DNA of 64,000 nucleotides from Stutzerimonas kunmingensis (GCF_900114065.1 NZ_FORS01000010.1:62001-126000), one strand, 5' to 3'. Positions 31,127 through 40,480 are shown, counted from the stretch's first letter. The notes: generated from the sequence alone by a model not told the origin. Program-made: numbers and translations.

Positions 31127-31885
31127 TCAGTCACCGGTTTTGTCGCGCAGCTCGCGTCGCAGTGCGCGCGGTGTGCAGCCTCGTGCGCGAACCAGTGCGG
31201 CGGTGAAGGCGCTCTGCGAGGCATAGCCCACCTGCGCGGCGATCTCGCCAATCGGCAGGCGGGTGTCGTGCAACAGCGCCTCTGCATGCTGCAAGCGGCG
31301 CTGGCGTACGTGTTCCATCGGCGTTCGGCCCGTCTCGCGAAGAAAGCGCGCGTGCAGACCGGCCACCGACAACCCGGCGATACGGGCCAGGTCGGCAACC
31401 TGAAGCGGGTGGGATAGATGCTGATCGATGAAGGCGTCGATAGCGGCGACCGGCAGTGCGTGCTGGTCATGGTGGATATGTTGCCCACTGGCCAGACTGG
31501 CGAGCAGTAGTACGGCGCCCTGTTCGGCAATCAATGGATCGTTGATCGGGCTGTGCGCCAGCCAGGCGACCAAGCGCTGCTGGCTGGCGTTCAGGCGCAC
31601 GGTATCCGGCCGATCGATCAGACGCAGGCTGGGTTCGGTGTGGTGGCCCAAGCGCTGACGAACCCAGCTCTCCGACGGGAGATCGAGCACCAGGCAATGA
31701 CTGCCGGTGACACTGGCACAGGCATGGTGAGTGGCGGACGGAATTACCGCGAGACTCTGCTCGCCGACGCGGCTGCCGCGCCCGGCAATCTCGAATTCCA
31801 GCAGTCCTTTCAGGCCGAACACCAGTTGCGGATGTTCGTGGCTATGGGCGATGAGGTGGTGATGGTAGTTGCGCAGCGATAGCAT
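31127..31885 (-). CDS. AraC-family transcriptional regulator
   Basis: 252 residues from the ATG at 31885 (MLSLRNYHHH). An N-terminal cupin sensor domain (HSHEHPQLVFGLKGLLEFEI) is followed by two helix-turn-helix motifs (LQVADLARIAGLSVAGLHARFLRE; LPIGEIAAQVGYASQSAFTAAL). The frame stays open further upstream to 31993, but that part is translated from the dispersed repeat at 31920-32050, so the shorter start is preferred. The downstream DMT transporter is the likely target. Confidence 0.9.
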   Translation of the reverse strand: MLSLRNYHHHLIAHSHEHPQLVFGLKGLLEFEIAGRGSRVGEQSLAVIPSATHHACASVTGSHCLVLDLPSESWVRQRLGHHTEPSLRLIDRPDTVRLNASQQRLVAWLAHSPINDPLIAEQGAVLLLASLASGQHIHHDQHALPVAAIDAFIDQHLSHPLQVADLARIAGLSVAGLHARFLRETGRTPMEHVRQRRLQHAEALLHDTRLPIGEIAAQVGYASQSAFTAALVRARGCTPRALRRELRDKTGD

Positions 31886-31919
31886 CTGGCGGCTGTCCCG
31901 AAGCAGGCCCGCTGACCAG

Positions 31920-32050
31920 TGGTCTGTGCGGTGAGTTGGTTGAGGCAAGTTCGGGTGAACATGGCTCCGAGACAATGCGCTGCGACGAGTCATAGCGGGC
32001 TATGGCGAGGAGCTGCAACACCGTATCGGGGCCTTGGGTGCCGAAATTGG
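31920..32050 (+). repeat. dispersed MITE-like repeat, copy A (right end missing)
   Basis: Begins with TGGTCTGT at 31920-31927 and follows the complete copy at 38217-38374 (read in reverse) through GAGTCAT, the central region and GCCGAAATTGG at about 32050, after which similarity stops. The right terminal repeat is not found. It lies 35 bp upstream of the AraC regulator start, in that gene's presumed promoter region. Confidence 0.8.
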
Positions 32051-32083
32051 TTAGTCAACGACTGGCCGCCAGCGGTCAGAGAA

Positions 32084-33472
32084 TCAGAGGATGACCTTGT
32101 CGCGAAGTTTCTCGGCCGCTTGCTGCAGTGCCTGAATCACGCGCTCCTTGTCGAAGTTCTGCACGCCGTTGGTATCCAGGTACATGGAGAAGCCGGGGAG
32201 TTCGTGCTCGACGAAACTGCAGGTGGCGCCAAGGTCGCGGCGGAAGTCCACCACTTGGTAGATCTGCACCGGGCGGGAGAAACCCTTGACCGCGATCTGG
32301 CCCTTGTCGCGGCACATGATGACATCCTTGATCAGCGAATAGGTTTCGTGGGAGATCAGGATCTCGCTGGCCTCGGCGGCGCTTTCAAGACGGCTGGCCA
32401 GGTTCACTTCGCGCCCAATGATGGTGTAGTCCATGCGCGTATCGGCGCCGAAGTTGCCCACCGTGCAATAACCGGTGTTGATGCCCATGCGGATTTCCAT
32501 GGGTTTGGTAATGCCCTGTGCGCGCCATTGCTGGCGCAGCACCTTCATGTGTTTGCGCATGGCGATGGCCATGGAAACCGCTGCCACTGCGTCTTTCTTG
32601 GCACCCTGGCTGGAAGGGTCGCCGAAGAACACCATCACGCAGTCGCCGACGAACTTGTCGATGGTGCCACCGTACTTCAGGGCAATCTTCGACATCTCGT
32701 TTAGGTAGTTGTTGAGCAGGTCGGTAAGGGCCTCGGCCTCCAGTTCCTCGGCCAGCTCGGTGAATCCCTTGATGTCGGAGAAGAACACGGTGAGCCGCTT
32801 GCGCTGGGTTTCCAGGCGAACGCTGCGTTTGCCGGTGAAGATCGACTCCCATACCTGGGGCGAGAGGTATTTGGCGAGGTTGCAGGCCAGGCGCGCGGCC
32901 TTGGCCTGCTCCGTTTCGATCTCCTTGCGCGCCTGGGCGAGGCGCTGGCCCTGCTGGTGCACGAAGTAGGCGGTGGCGCATATGTAAAACGTCGTGAACA
33001 GGATGCTCACCAGAGAAACCAGTGGCGGTGTGGTACCGCGGTAGCTCAGGGGCACCACGAGAGATGCCAGGCCAACCCCGACACCCACGCAGATCAGCGA
33101 GATGGCGAGGTTGCGCAGGCTGCCGCTCACCAGCGCGCTGAAGCTGAGTGTCAGCAGAAACATCAGGCTGGGCACGATCGAAAAACCGAGCAGCAATATG
33201 CCGGCACCGGCGTTCAAGGCATCCAGGCAGAGCAGAACCTGCGCCGTACGCTCGGGGTTATCGCGCTTGAAGCGATAGCTCAGGTGATAGGCCAGGTGCG
33301 GATAGAGCAGTGTATACGGCACCATCCACAGCAGGTCCATCGAGAAATACTGGGTGTAGGTACCGGCTGCCAGCGTTGCGGCGCAGATCAGGTAGGCGAG
33401 CACGCGGGAGTAGTACTCGCGCAACGGGCGAGTGGCGAGGCCATTGCGGCGCTCAACCGTAGTGGAAGTCAT
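32084..33472 (-). CDS. cyaB: membrane-bound class III adenylate cyclase with MASE2 sensor
   Basis: 462 residues. Five to six membrane helices in residues about 25-172 form a MASE2-like domain, followed by a short coiled coil (GQRLAQARKEIETEQAKAARL) and the cyclase homology domain. Metal-binding aspartates are Asp233 (FSDIKGF) and Asp277 (KFVGDCVMVFF), with the transition-state Asn-Arg in GREVNLASRLE. Length and order match P. aeruginosa CyaB, the main source of cAMP for Vfr-dependent virulence. The Mpo1-like gene lies upstream on the same strand after a 257-bp gap without visible features. Confidence 0.93.
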   Translation of the reverse strand: MTSTTVERRNGLATRPLREYYSRVLAYLICAATLAAGTYTQYFSMDLLWMVPYTLLYPHLAYHLSYRFKRDNPERTAQVLLCLDALNAGAGILLLGFSIVPSLMFLLTLSFSALVSGSLRNLAISLICVGVGVGLASLVVPLSYRGTTPPLVSLVSILFTTFYICATAYFVHQQGQRLAQARKEIETEQAKAARLACNLAKYLSPQVWESIFTGKRSVRLETQRKRLTVFFSDIKGFTELAEELEAEALTDLLNNYLNEMSKIALKYGGTIDKFVGDCVMVFFGDPSSQGAKKDAVAAVSMAIAMRKHMKVLRQQWRAQGITKPMEIRMGINTGYCTVGNFGADTRMDYTIIGREVNLASRLESAAEASEILISHETYSLIKDVIMCRDKGQIAVKGFSRPVQIYQVVDFRRDLGATCSFVEHELPGFSMYLDTNGVQNFDKERVIQALQQAAEKLRDKVIL

Positions 33473-33729
33473 GTGTGCGTACGATCCCTGGTAGTTTTTT
33501 CGACGCCGTTCTCTCGCGCCTTGCAGACTGACGCCAGGCTCGATCGTCGGGTCACCCTGCGAAGGCGACAGCTTTCGAGCTCATCAGCGACAGTCTCGCG
33601 ATCACGGGGCCAGCTCGGCGATGGCCGGCCCGCGCGAAAGCCGTCAGATCATAACCAAGCAACGCCGCATCGCCAAACCAGAGGATGAAAACAATGATGG
33701 CACCGGTCGGATAGCCGCGGTCATCAGGC

Positions 33730-34047
33730 TCAGAAGCGAATCCGGCCCGTCAGCATGTCCTTGAACATCACCCAATCGCCGAGAAAGCTGTAGAGCGGAT
33801 ACTGGAATGTCGCCGGCCGGTTCTTCTCGAAGATGAAGTGGCCGACCCAGGCGAAGCCATAACCGGCCACCGGCATCGCCAGCAACCAGAGCCACTGCTG
33901 AGTAAAGAGTGCGTAGCCAAGTATGCCCAACACCAGCAGGCTACCGACGAAGTGCAGGCGACGGCAGGTGGGGTTGCTGTGCTCGGCGAGATAGAACGGA
34001 TAGAAATCGGCAAAGCGGCTGAAGCGTTCGGCGGTTTGCGTACTCAT
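33730..34047 (-). CDS. Mpo1-like / DUF962 membrane protein
   Basis: 105 residues, starting at the ATG at 34047 (RBS AGGAGG). Motifs of the family: FADFYPFYLAEHSNPTCRRLHFVGS and GYGFAWVGHFIFEKNRPATFQYPLYSFLGDWVMF, with conserved His residues and two hydrophobic segments. Yeast Mpo1 is an iron-dependent dioxygenase in fatty-acid alpha-oxidation; whether the bacterial protein does the same is unknown. Divergent from an AraC regulator. Confidence 0.9.
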   Translation of the reverse strand: MSTQTAERFSRFADFYPFYLAEHSNPTCRRLHFVGSLLVLGILGYALFTQQWLWLLAMPVAGYGFAWVGHFIFEKNRPATFQYPLYSFLGDWVMFKDMLTGRIRF

Positions 34048-34155
34048 GGCGTACCTCCTGTTATTGTCGCGCACAGACTAGTCATCGCTAACCTTGCGTG
34101 TCAGTGACAATCAGGGCCAGTTTAGTAGCCTTGGGCGCAGCTGCCCCACCTATCG

Positions 34156-34168
34156 AAGAACAAGAAAA
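34156..34168 (+). promoter_or_regulatory. A-rich Crc/Hfq-type motif in the leader of an AraC-family gene
   Basis: AAGAACAAGAAAA, matching the AAnAAnAA pattern bound by Hfq with Crc, ends four bases before the ATG at 34173 where a Shine-Dalgarno sequence would normally be. Confidence 0.5.
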
Positions 34169-34172
34169 CCCC

Positions 34173-35186
34173 ATGACCGAACGCACCACTTCCTCGAGCT
34201 GGGCGCTGAGTATCGTCCAGGCCCTGGAATCCGCCGGGATCGATTGCCGCCAGTTGTTCATTGAGCTGCATCTGGACTATGCCGCCTTGAACGACCCCGA
34301 CGCGCGCTTTGCCCAGGATGACATGACGCGCCTTTGGCAACGCGCGGTGGCGGTTTCCGGTGACCCCGCCATTGGCCTGAACATGGCGCGCCAGGCGCGG
34401 CCGGCTGCACTGAATGTTGTCGGTTATGCACTGATGTCCAGCCGCAATCTCAAGGAAGGCTTCGCCAGATTGGTGCGCTACCAGCGGATCATCGCCGAGG
34501 GTGCCGATCTGGATTTCCAGCCCTGCGCACAGGGCTATCGGTTGAGTCTGACGATAATCGGCGACCGCTTGCCGCCAGCTAGGCAAAGTGCCGAAGGCTC
34601 CCTGGCAGGTTGCCTGACATTCTGCCGCTGGCTCACCGGAACGCCGTTGCTGCCGCTGGAAGTCAGCTTTCAGGGCCAACCGCCGGATGATCTTGTGCCC
34701 TATCGGCAGCTGTTCCAGGCGCCTTTGCGCTTCGACGCGCCTCGCTACGCGTTGCTGTTTCGCGAAGAGGATGTGGAAATGCCTTTGCCGACGGCCAACG
34801 AAGCGCTGGCGCAATTGCATGATCGTTTCGCCGGTGAGTACCTCTCGCGCTTCTCCGACAGCAAAGTTATGCATCGCGCGCGGCAGATACTCTGTCGATT
34901 GCTGCCGCAGGGCGAGCCCAGGCGCGAAGTCGTGGCGCAGGCGCTTTGCCTGTCGGAGCGCACCCTGCAGCGGCGTCTGCAGGAGGAGGGCAGCAGCTTC
35001 CAGCAATTGCTCGACGATACGCGTCGCGATCTGGCGGTGCAGCACCTCGCCCAGCCGGACCTGGCGCCGCTGGAAATCGCCTATCTGCTTGGCTTTGCCG
35101 ATCCGAGCAATTTTTACCGGGCGTTCAAGCGCTGGTTCGGCGTCACGCCCGGCGAATACCGTCTGGCCGCGCGCTCACGCCAGTAG
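34173..35186 (+). CDS. AraC-family transcriptional regulator with arabinose-binding-like N-domain
   Basis: 337 residues. The N-terminal region (about 20-200) resembles the ligand domain found in OruR-type regulators (ALNVVGYALMSSRNLKEGFARLVRYQRII). The C-terminal HTH pair is present: EVVAQALCLSERTLQRRLQEEGSSFQQLL and PLEIAYLLGFADPSNFYRAFKRWFGVTPGEYR. The cyaB, Mpo1-like and AraC order is one I recall from P. aeruginosa, so a functional link is possible. It has no normal RBS; an A-rich motif occupies that place. Confidence 0.92.
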   Translation: MTERTTSSSWALSIVQALESAGIDCRQLFIELHLDYAALNDPDARFAQDDMTRLWQRAVAVSGDPAIGLNMARQARPAALNVVGYALMSSRNLKEGFARLVRYQRIIAEGADLDFQPCAQGYRLSLTIIGDRLPPARQSAEGSLAGCLTFCRWLTGTPLLPLEVSFQGQPPDDLVPYRQLFQAPLRFDAPRYALLFREEDVEMPLPTANEALAQLHDRFAGEYLSRFSDSKVMHRARQILCRLLPQGEPRREVVAQALCLSERTLQRRLQEEGSSFQQLLDDTRRDLAVQHLAQPDLAPLEIAYLLGFADPSNFYRAFKRWFGVTPGEYRLAARSRQ

Positions 35187-35265
35187 GAACCTGTGAAAGC
35201 CCACATAGCCTTAGCTAGAGAAGATCGGTTACTTATATGCGCCTTTCCATGATGGAGTGACCCAA

Positions 35266-36198
35266 TTGGCCACCAGCCTGCTCGCGTTAATAGACGATAT
35301 TGCGACCGTACTCGACGACGTCTCGCTCATGACCAAGGTGGCGGCCAAGAAGACCGCTGGCGTACTGGGCGACGATCTGGCACTCAATGCGCAGCAGGTG
35401 ACCGGGGTGAATGCCGACCGGGAACTGCCTGTGGTGTGGGCAGTGGCCAAGGGCTCGTTTCGCAACAAGGCGATCCTGGTCCCCGCTGCGCTGCTGATCA
35501 GTGCCTTTCTGCCCTGGGCAATCACACCGCTGTTGATGCTCGGCGGCGCCTTTCTCTGTTACGAGGGGTTCGAGAAGCTGGCGCACCGCTTTCTTCATAG
35601 CGATGACAGCGATCACGCGGAGACAGTGAAGGCGCTCGCCGACCCGAGCGTGGACATGGTGGCGTTCGAGAAGAAAAAGATCAGCGGCGCGGTGCGTACC
35701 GACTTCATCCTCTCCGCCGAAATCATCGCCATCACCCTCGGCACGGTCGCGGCCGCGTCGTTCAGTCAGCAGGTCATGGTCCTGGTGGGCATCGCCATCC
35801 TGATGACGATAGGCGTCTACGGGCTGGTGGCCGCCATCGTCAAGCTCGACGATCTTGGCCTGGCCCTGAGCAAGCGGGCCAGCGGTGTGGCCAGCGCCAT
35901 CGGACGCGGCATTCTGAGCGTCGCGCCGTGGCTGATGAAGTCGCTGTCGGTCATTGGCACCGCGGCGATGTTCATGGTGGGTGGCGGCATCCTCACCCAC
36001 GGTATTCGCGCCGTGCATCATTTCATCGAGAACAGCGCCCACGAAGCGCTCGGGCTGCCCTATATCGGGGCGGTACTCGGCGGCTTGTTGCCGACGCTGC
36101 TCGATGCCGCATTCGGCATCGTCGCCGGCGGCGTGGTATTGGCGCTGGTTACGCTTGGCGGCCGGCTGTTCAAACGCGGCTCCGGCGCCGCGGCCTGA
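35266..36198 (+). CDS. DUF808 family inner-membrane protein (YedI-like)
   Basis: 310 residues from a TTG at 35266, chosen because GGAG lies eight bases upstream and because family members start M-x-SSLLALLDDIA (here [20 protein letters not shown]). The GTG at 35257 overlaps the RBS. Conserved [25 protein letters not shown]-type opening and several membrane helices (about 75-100, 150-195, 215-255, 270-305). Function unknown. Its stop is two bases from that of convergent trkH. Confidence 0.88.
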   Translation: MATSLLALIDDIATVLDDVSLMTKVAAKKTAGVLGDDLALNAQQVTGVNADRELPVVWAVAKGSFRNKAILVPAALLISAFLPWAITPLLMLGGAFLCYEGFEKLAHRFLHSDDSDHAETVKALADPSVDMVAFEKKKISGAVRTDFILSAEIIAITLGTVAAASFSQQVMVLVGIAILMTIGVYGLVAAIVKLDDLGLALSKRASGVASAIGRGILSVAPWLMKSLSVIGTAAMFMVGGGILTHGIRAVHHFIENSAHEALGLPYIGAVLGGLLPTLLDAAFGIVAGGVVLALVTLGGRLFKRGSGAAA

Positions 36199-36199
36199 G

Positions 36200-37651
36200 T
36201 CAGTGGCGCCAGAAGGCCGGGGTCAGCAGCACCAGCACCGTGATGATCTCCAGGCGTCCCAGTAGCATGCCGATCGACAGCAGCCATTTTGCCGTGTCGG
36301 GCAGTGTGGAAAAGTTGCCGGCTGGCCCGATGATCTCGCCTAGCCCCGGGCCGACGTTGCAGACCGCGGTCGCCGCGCCCGTGAGCGCGGTGATCGGGTC
36401 AAGGCCCAGCAGCGCCAGGCACAGCGCCAGCACGCCGATGGTCATGGTGATGAAGAAGGAAAAGGTCAGGATCGAGCGAACGATTTCTTCGTCCAGATTG
36501 TGCCCGTTGTACTGCTGGCGGATTACCGCACGGGGGTGAATCAGCTGCTTGAAGTTGGCGCGTAGCAGCGAGTAGGCCACCTGGAATCGGAACATCTTCA
36601 ACCCGCCTGACGTCGAGCCCGAGCAGCCGCCGACGAAGGTCAGGTAGAAGAATGCCATGACGGCGAAACCGCCCCACTGGGTGTAGTCATCCACCGCGAA
36701 ACCGGTCGTAGTAACCACGGAAACCACGCTGAAGGTCACGATGCGCAGTGCATCCAGCGCCGGAATGTCATTGTTCAGCCAATACCAGCCGCTGAACAGC
36801 ACGCTGGTGATGGTGAGCATCAGGACGAAGCCTCGCACCTGCTGATCCCTGAGCAGCGCCGTGCGGTGGCCTCGCAAGGTCATCACGTAGAGGGTGAACG
36901 GCAGGCTGCCGACGATCATGAAAAAGACCGCTACCCAGTGCGCGGACGGTCCGAACTTGCCCATCGATGCATCGGAGGTGGAAAAGCCGCCAGTGGCGAC
37001 GGTCGACATCGCATGGTTGATGGCGTCGAACATGCTCATGCCGGTCAACAGGAAGGCCAGAAACGCGGCGACGGTAAACGTCACGTAGATGACCAGCAGG
37101 TACTGCCCGGCCACGTGCGAGCGCGGCATCACTTTCTCCGACCAGTCCGAGGACTCGGTCTGGAACAGCCGCATGCCACCGACTCGCAGCAGGGGCAGAA
37201 TCGCGATCGCCATGCCGATGAAGCCGATGCCACCCAGCCAGTGCAGCAGCGAGCGCCACATCAGCAGCCCGGGCGATGCGCTATCCAGTCCCGAGAGCAC
37301 GGTGGCGCCAGTGGTGGTGATACCGGACATGGTTTCGAAGAAGGCGTCCGAATAGCTGATGTGCTGGATCAGCATCAGCGGCAAGGCGGCGAAACAGCAG
37401 ACCACCACCCAGCTGATTGTGGTCAGGAAGTACATGTCTCGCGGCCGCAGGTTGGTGTTGGCCGGTCTACCCGGTGCGACAAGGGCGAAGCCGCAGGAAA
37501 AGGTGATCAGGCTGCCCCAGATGAATGCCTGCAGGTCATCGGTGCGTTCGAATGCCAGTAGGGTCAGCATCGGAATGATCATGCTGACGGCCAGGGTGAT
37601 CAGGAAAATGCCGAGAATGAAACCGATGATGCGTAAGGTCGGCAGGGCCAT
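36200..37651 (-). CDS. trkH: Trk-type potassium uptake protein TrkH
   Basis: 483 residues from the ATG at 37651. Multiple membrane helices with four pore-loop repeats, including GITTTGATVLSGLDS, STVATGGFSTSDASMG, VTTTGFAVDDYTQWGG and VCNVGPGLGEIIGP, which carry the K+ selectivity glycines. TrkH is the channel-like transmembrane subunit that works with the cytoplasmic NAD/ATP-binding TrkA, not encoded here. The open frame further upstream lacks hydrophobic character and an RBS. Confidence 0.95.
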   Translation of the reverse strand: MALPTLRIIGFILGIFLITLAVSMIIPMLTLLAFERTDDLQAFIWGSLITFSCGFALVAPGRPANTNLRPRDMYFLTTISWVVVCCFAALPLMLIQHISYSDAFFETMSGITTTGATVLSGLDSASPGLLMWRSLLHWLGGIGFIGMAIAILPLLRVGGMRLFQTESSDWSEKVMPRSHVAGQYLLVIYVTFTVAAFLAFLLTGMSMFDAINHAMSTVATGGFSTSDASMGKFGPSAHWVAVFFMIVGSLPFTLYVMTLRGHRTALLRDQQVRGFVLMLTITSVLFSGWYWLNNDIPALDALRIVTFSVVSVVTTTGFAVDDYTQWGGFAVMAFFYLTFVGGCSGSTSGGLKMFRFQVAYSLLRANFKQLIHPRAVIRQQYNGHNLDEEIVRSILTFSFFITMTIGVLALCLALLGLDPITALTGAATAVCNVGPGLGEIIGPAGNFSTLPDTAKWLLSIGMLLGRLEIITVLVLLTPAFWRH

Positions 37652-37839
37652 GTAGAGGGTGCTCGGCACGGTGAAAGAGGGCGGACATTCTACTCGCGTC
37701 GCTCCGCCAGTAAACCGCCCGACGGCTGGTAGAAAAATGTTTTCTCGGCAGCCGTGGAGCCTCTTCCCAAGCGCAGCGCCATGAATAGAATACCCGCCCG
37801 GGCGCCGGCCCATTTCCGGTCTCTGGGTGTTCACCTTCC

Positions 37840-38211
37840 ATGTCAATCGACAATCCCTGCCTCACGTGCGGCGCCTGCTGCGCGTACTTTCGTGTGTCCT
37901 TCTATTTTGGTGAATGCGTTTCTGCCGGCGGTGCGGTGCCGGACCAGCTGACGGTTCAGGTTTCGCCGTTTCATGTGGCCATGCTCGGGACCGAGAGCAA
38001 GCCTGCGCGCTGCGTCGGACTGCTGGGCGATGTCGGTTGCGGCGTGCGCTGCAGCATGTACGAGCAGCGTTCGAGCACCTGCCGCGAATTCGAGGCGTCC
38101 TGGGAGAACGGCGAGCACAATGCGCATTGCGACGCGGCGCGGGCGGCACACGGCCTGCCACCGCTGGTGCCGCCGCTGCAGCCGCAGCTCTCGCCGGATC
38201 GGGTGGCTTGA
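37840..38211 (+). CDS. YkgJ-type cysteine-cluster protein
   Basis: 123 residues. Cysteines Cys7, Cys10, Cys13 and Cys14 (PCLTCGACCAYF) together with RCVGLLGDVGCGVRCSMYEQRSSTCREF form the zinc- or iron-sulfur-type cluster of the YkgJ (UPF0153) family. Function unknown. Its stop is followed five bases later by the complete copy of the dispersed repeat. Confidence 0.92.
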   Translation: MSIDNPCLTCGACCAYFRVSFYFGECVSAGGAVPDQLTVQVSPFHVAMLGTESKPARCVGLLGDVGCGVRCSMYEQRSSTCREFEASWENGEHNAHCDAARAAHGLPPLVPPLQPQLSPDRVA

Positions 38212-38216
38212 CCTGA

Positions 38217-38374
38217 TGGGCTGTTTGGTAAGTTCGGTTGGTCAATTTCGGCGACCATGGCCCCGATACTGTGTTGCTGCTCCTTGCCATAAGCCCCGCC
38301 ATGACTCGTCGCAGCGCCTTGTCTCGGAGCGATGTTCATCCGAATTTGCCTCAACAAACTCACTGCACAGGCCA
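38217..38374 (-). repeat. dispersed MITE-like repeat, copy B (complete, 158 bp)
   Basis: Read on the minus strand it starts TGGCCTGT (38374-38367) and ends ACAGCCCA (38224-38217), so the ends are inverted repeats with one mismatch. The two halves also pair along most of their length, with blocks such as CAAATTCGG against CCGAAATTG. No coding sequence, no transposase. It fills the space between the ykgJ-like gene and the nitroreductase gene. Confidence 0.85.
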
Positions 38375-38474
38375 CCAGCGCCGGCCGGCGCGTTGTTTGC
38401 GCTGTCGGCCGGCCATCACTCGCGGTACATCGCCAACACCCTCTAGAATGTCCGACCCTTTCAGGAGGTAATGG

Positions 38475-39038
38475 ATGGACGCTCTGGACCTGTTGCTCAA
38501 CCGCGTATCTGTCACTCGCCTATGCGAGCCGGCACCCGATGCCGATCAACTCGATCTGCTTTTTCGTGCAGCCTTGCGTGCGCCGGATCACGGCCAGTTG
38601 CACCCCTGGCGCTTCCTGACCGTCGAGGGCGATGCGCGCGGCAAGCTCGGTGAGCTGTTTGCCGCCGCTCTGCAGGCTCGGCAGACCGATGCCTCGGACG
38701 AAGCGCTGCAGAAGGCGCGCAACATGCCGCTGCGTGCGCCGATGTTGATCGTGGTGATCGCCAGTCCGAAGGCGCACCCGAAAGTCCCGGAAGGCGAACA
38801 GTTGCTGGCTGCCGGCTGCGCGGCGCATGGTCTGCTGTTGGCCGCCCATGCTCAGGGGATCGGCGCGGTGTGGCGCACCGGTGAGTTCGCCTATGACCTG
38901 CACGTGATGAAGGGGCTGGGCCTGGCCGAGCAGGAACGTCTGCTGGGCTTCCTGTACCTGGGCACGCCGGAGGGCCGCATCCGTAGCGCCCCGGTGCTCG
39001 AGCCCGAGGCTTTCGTCAATGGCTGGAACGGTCAGTGA
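38475..39038 (+). CDS. nitroreductase family protein (YdjA-like)
   Basis: 187 residues, small for the family and similar in size to YdjA. The FMN-contacting N-terminal arginine segment is here VSVTRLCEPAP, and APDHGQLHPWRFL plus the C-terminal GFLYLGTPEG are present. YdjA-type enzymes reduce nitroaromatics or act on unknown substrates with FMN and NAD(P)H. Start supported by AGGAGG. Its end overlaps convergent cpxA by 7 bp. Confidence 0.92.
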   Translation: MDALDLLLNRVSVTRLCEPAPDADQLDLLFRAALRAPDHGQLHPWRFLTVEGDARGKLGELFAAALQARQTDASDEALQKARNMPLRAPMLIVVIASPKAHPKVPEGEQLLAAGCAAHGLLLAAHAQGIGAVWRTGEFAYDLHVMKGLGLAEQERLLGFLYLGTPEGRIRSAPVLEPEAFVNGWNGQ

Positions 39039-40390
39039 TGGCTCTGAATCTCTGACACCGTGGGTGCAGCGTTTGCCAACGGCAGACGCAGGCTCGCGAT
39101 GAAGCCGCCATCGGGGTGGTTGACCAGCTGCAGCTGGCCACCGTGGCGCTCGGCCGCACGGCGTGCGATGGCCAATCCGAGGCCATGTCCTGCCGCCGTT
39201 TGTCCTGGCGCTCGGAAGAAGGGTTGGCTCAGTTGCGGCAGGTGTTCGTCGGCGACTCCTGGCCCGTGGTCGCGCACACTCAGTACCAGCTCGTCACCGT
39301 CGCGCTGCGCGCGCAGCTCTACAGGCACGCCCTCGGGGTTGAAGCGCAGGGCGTTGCGCAACAGATTGTCCAGCGCACGTTCGAGCATTTCCGTCCAGCC
39401 AGTGAATGCCAGGCCTGGCTCGACCCGGCTGTCGATACGCTGAGCGGGCGCGACGATCCGGGCGTTGTCCTCCAGTTGTTCGAACATCGCTGGCAGGTCG
39501 ACGGCCGTTGTCGTGCCGGGTTCCGCATCCAGGCGCGAGAGTTCGAGAATCTCGCTGATCAACGCTTCCAGCCGATCGCATTCCTTTGCCAGTCGCGGCC
39601 AGATCACTTCGCGTTCGCTCGGGCTGGCGCGCTCGGCCAGTGCCTGGGCAATGCGCAGGCGCGCCAGCGGTGAGCGCAGTTCATGGGATACGTCGCGCAA
39701 TAACTGGCGCTGACTGCCGATCAGCGCCTGCAGCCGTGCGCCCATGCGGTTGAAGTCGCTCGCCAGCACGCCGAGCTCGTCGCGCCGTGTTGCCAGGCGG
39801 GCAAGGGACTGCTGCTGATAGCTGGTCTGTCCCAGATCGTGCACGGCACGGCGCAGGCGATCCAATGGGCGGGTGATGGACAGCGTCAGTAGCAGGCTGA
39901 AGCCGGTGAGCACCACCAGCGCGATGCCCAGCGCGCTGAGCGGCCAGGCCAGGCTGCCGCGATGCCAGGCCTGCAGTTCGGGATAGGGAATGCGGTAGAT
40001 GAACAGATAGGTTTCACCGCTGGTCGGGCTGGTGTAATCGGCGGTGAGGCGTCGCCAGGGCAGTGGGCGCTCGCGATCCTGATGGCGCGCCTCGAAGGCG
40101 GCGGCGCGGGCGGGGAAGGTGCCGCGGATGATCGGTTGGCCGTTTTCCGCCAGCACCTGTACATCGACCCGTGCACGATGGCGGTGCTGTTCCAGCAGGC
40201 GCTGTGCAGCCAGCGGGCCCTGGCGCTCGTAGACCTCCGTCCAGGTTTCGGCGAGACCTTGCAGCGCCGGGTGGCGGCCGAGAATCCAGGCGTCCTGGTT
40301 CAACGCATGGCCGAGCAGCATGGCCAGACCGGCAACCAGTGCAATGGCCAGCCAGAAGGTTGCGAGTATGCGCCAGAACAGTGATCGCAC
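39032..40390 (-). CDS. cpxA: envelope-stress sensor histidine kinase, CpxA-like
   Basis: 452 residues from a GTG at 40390 (GGAG seven bases upstream); an upstream TTG at 40408 lacks an RBS. Two membrane helices (about 5-28 and 150-175) flank a periplasmic sensor domain. HAMP follows, then the phospho-accepting His236 in LLRDVSHELRSPLARL, an N-box NLLRNALRF and G-boxes DHGPGVADEH and GHGLGLAI. Third gene of the minus-strand cpxR-cpxP-cpxA set. Confidence 0.9.
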   Translation of the reverse strand: MRSLFWRILATFWLAIALVAGLAMLLGHALNQDAWILGRHPALQGLAETWTEVYERQGPLAAQRLLEQHRHRARVDVQVLAENGQPIIRGTFPARAAAFEARHQDRERPLPWRRLTADYTSPTSGETYLFIYRIPYPELQAWHRGSLAWPLSALGIALVVLTGFSLLLTLSITRPLDRLRRAVHDLGQTSYQQQSLARLATRRDELGVLASDFNRMGARLQALIGSQRQLLRDVSHELRSPLARLRIAQALAERASPSEREVIWPRLAKECDRLEALISEILELSRLDAEPGTTTAVDLPAMFEQLEDNARIVAPAQRIDSRVEPGLAFTGWTEMLERALDNLLRNALRFNPEGVPVELRAQRDGDELVLSVRDHGPGVADEHLPQLSQPFFRAPGQTAAGHGLGLAIARRAAERHGGQLQLVNHPDGGFIASLRLPLANAAPTVSEIQSHH

Positions 40391-40480
40391 TGGGTCTCTC
40401 CACGGCAAAGCCCGGCAGCTCCCACCGGCGTTCTGAACGCTTGGCGGAGCCTGCAGGGCAGGTTTCAGGAAGGGCGCAGA

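Noticed and set aside
31920-31993. N-terminal extension of the AraC-family regulator to 31993
   Set aside because: The extra residues are translated from the dispersed repeat, whose other copies give near-identical meaningless peptides next to unrelated genes.
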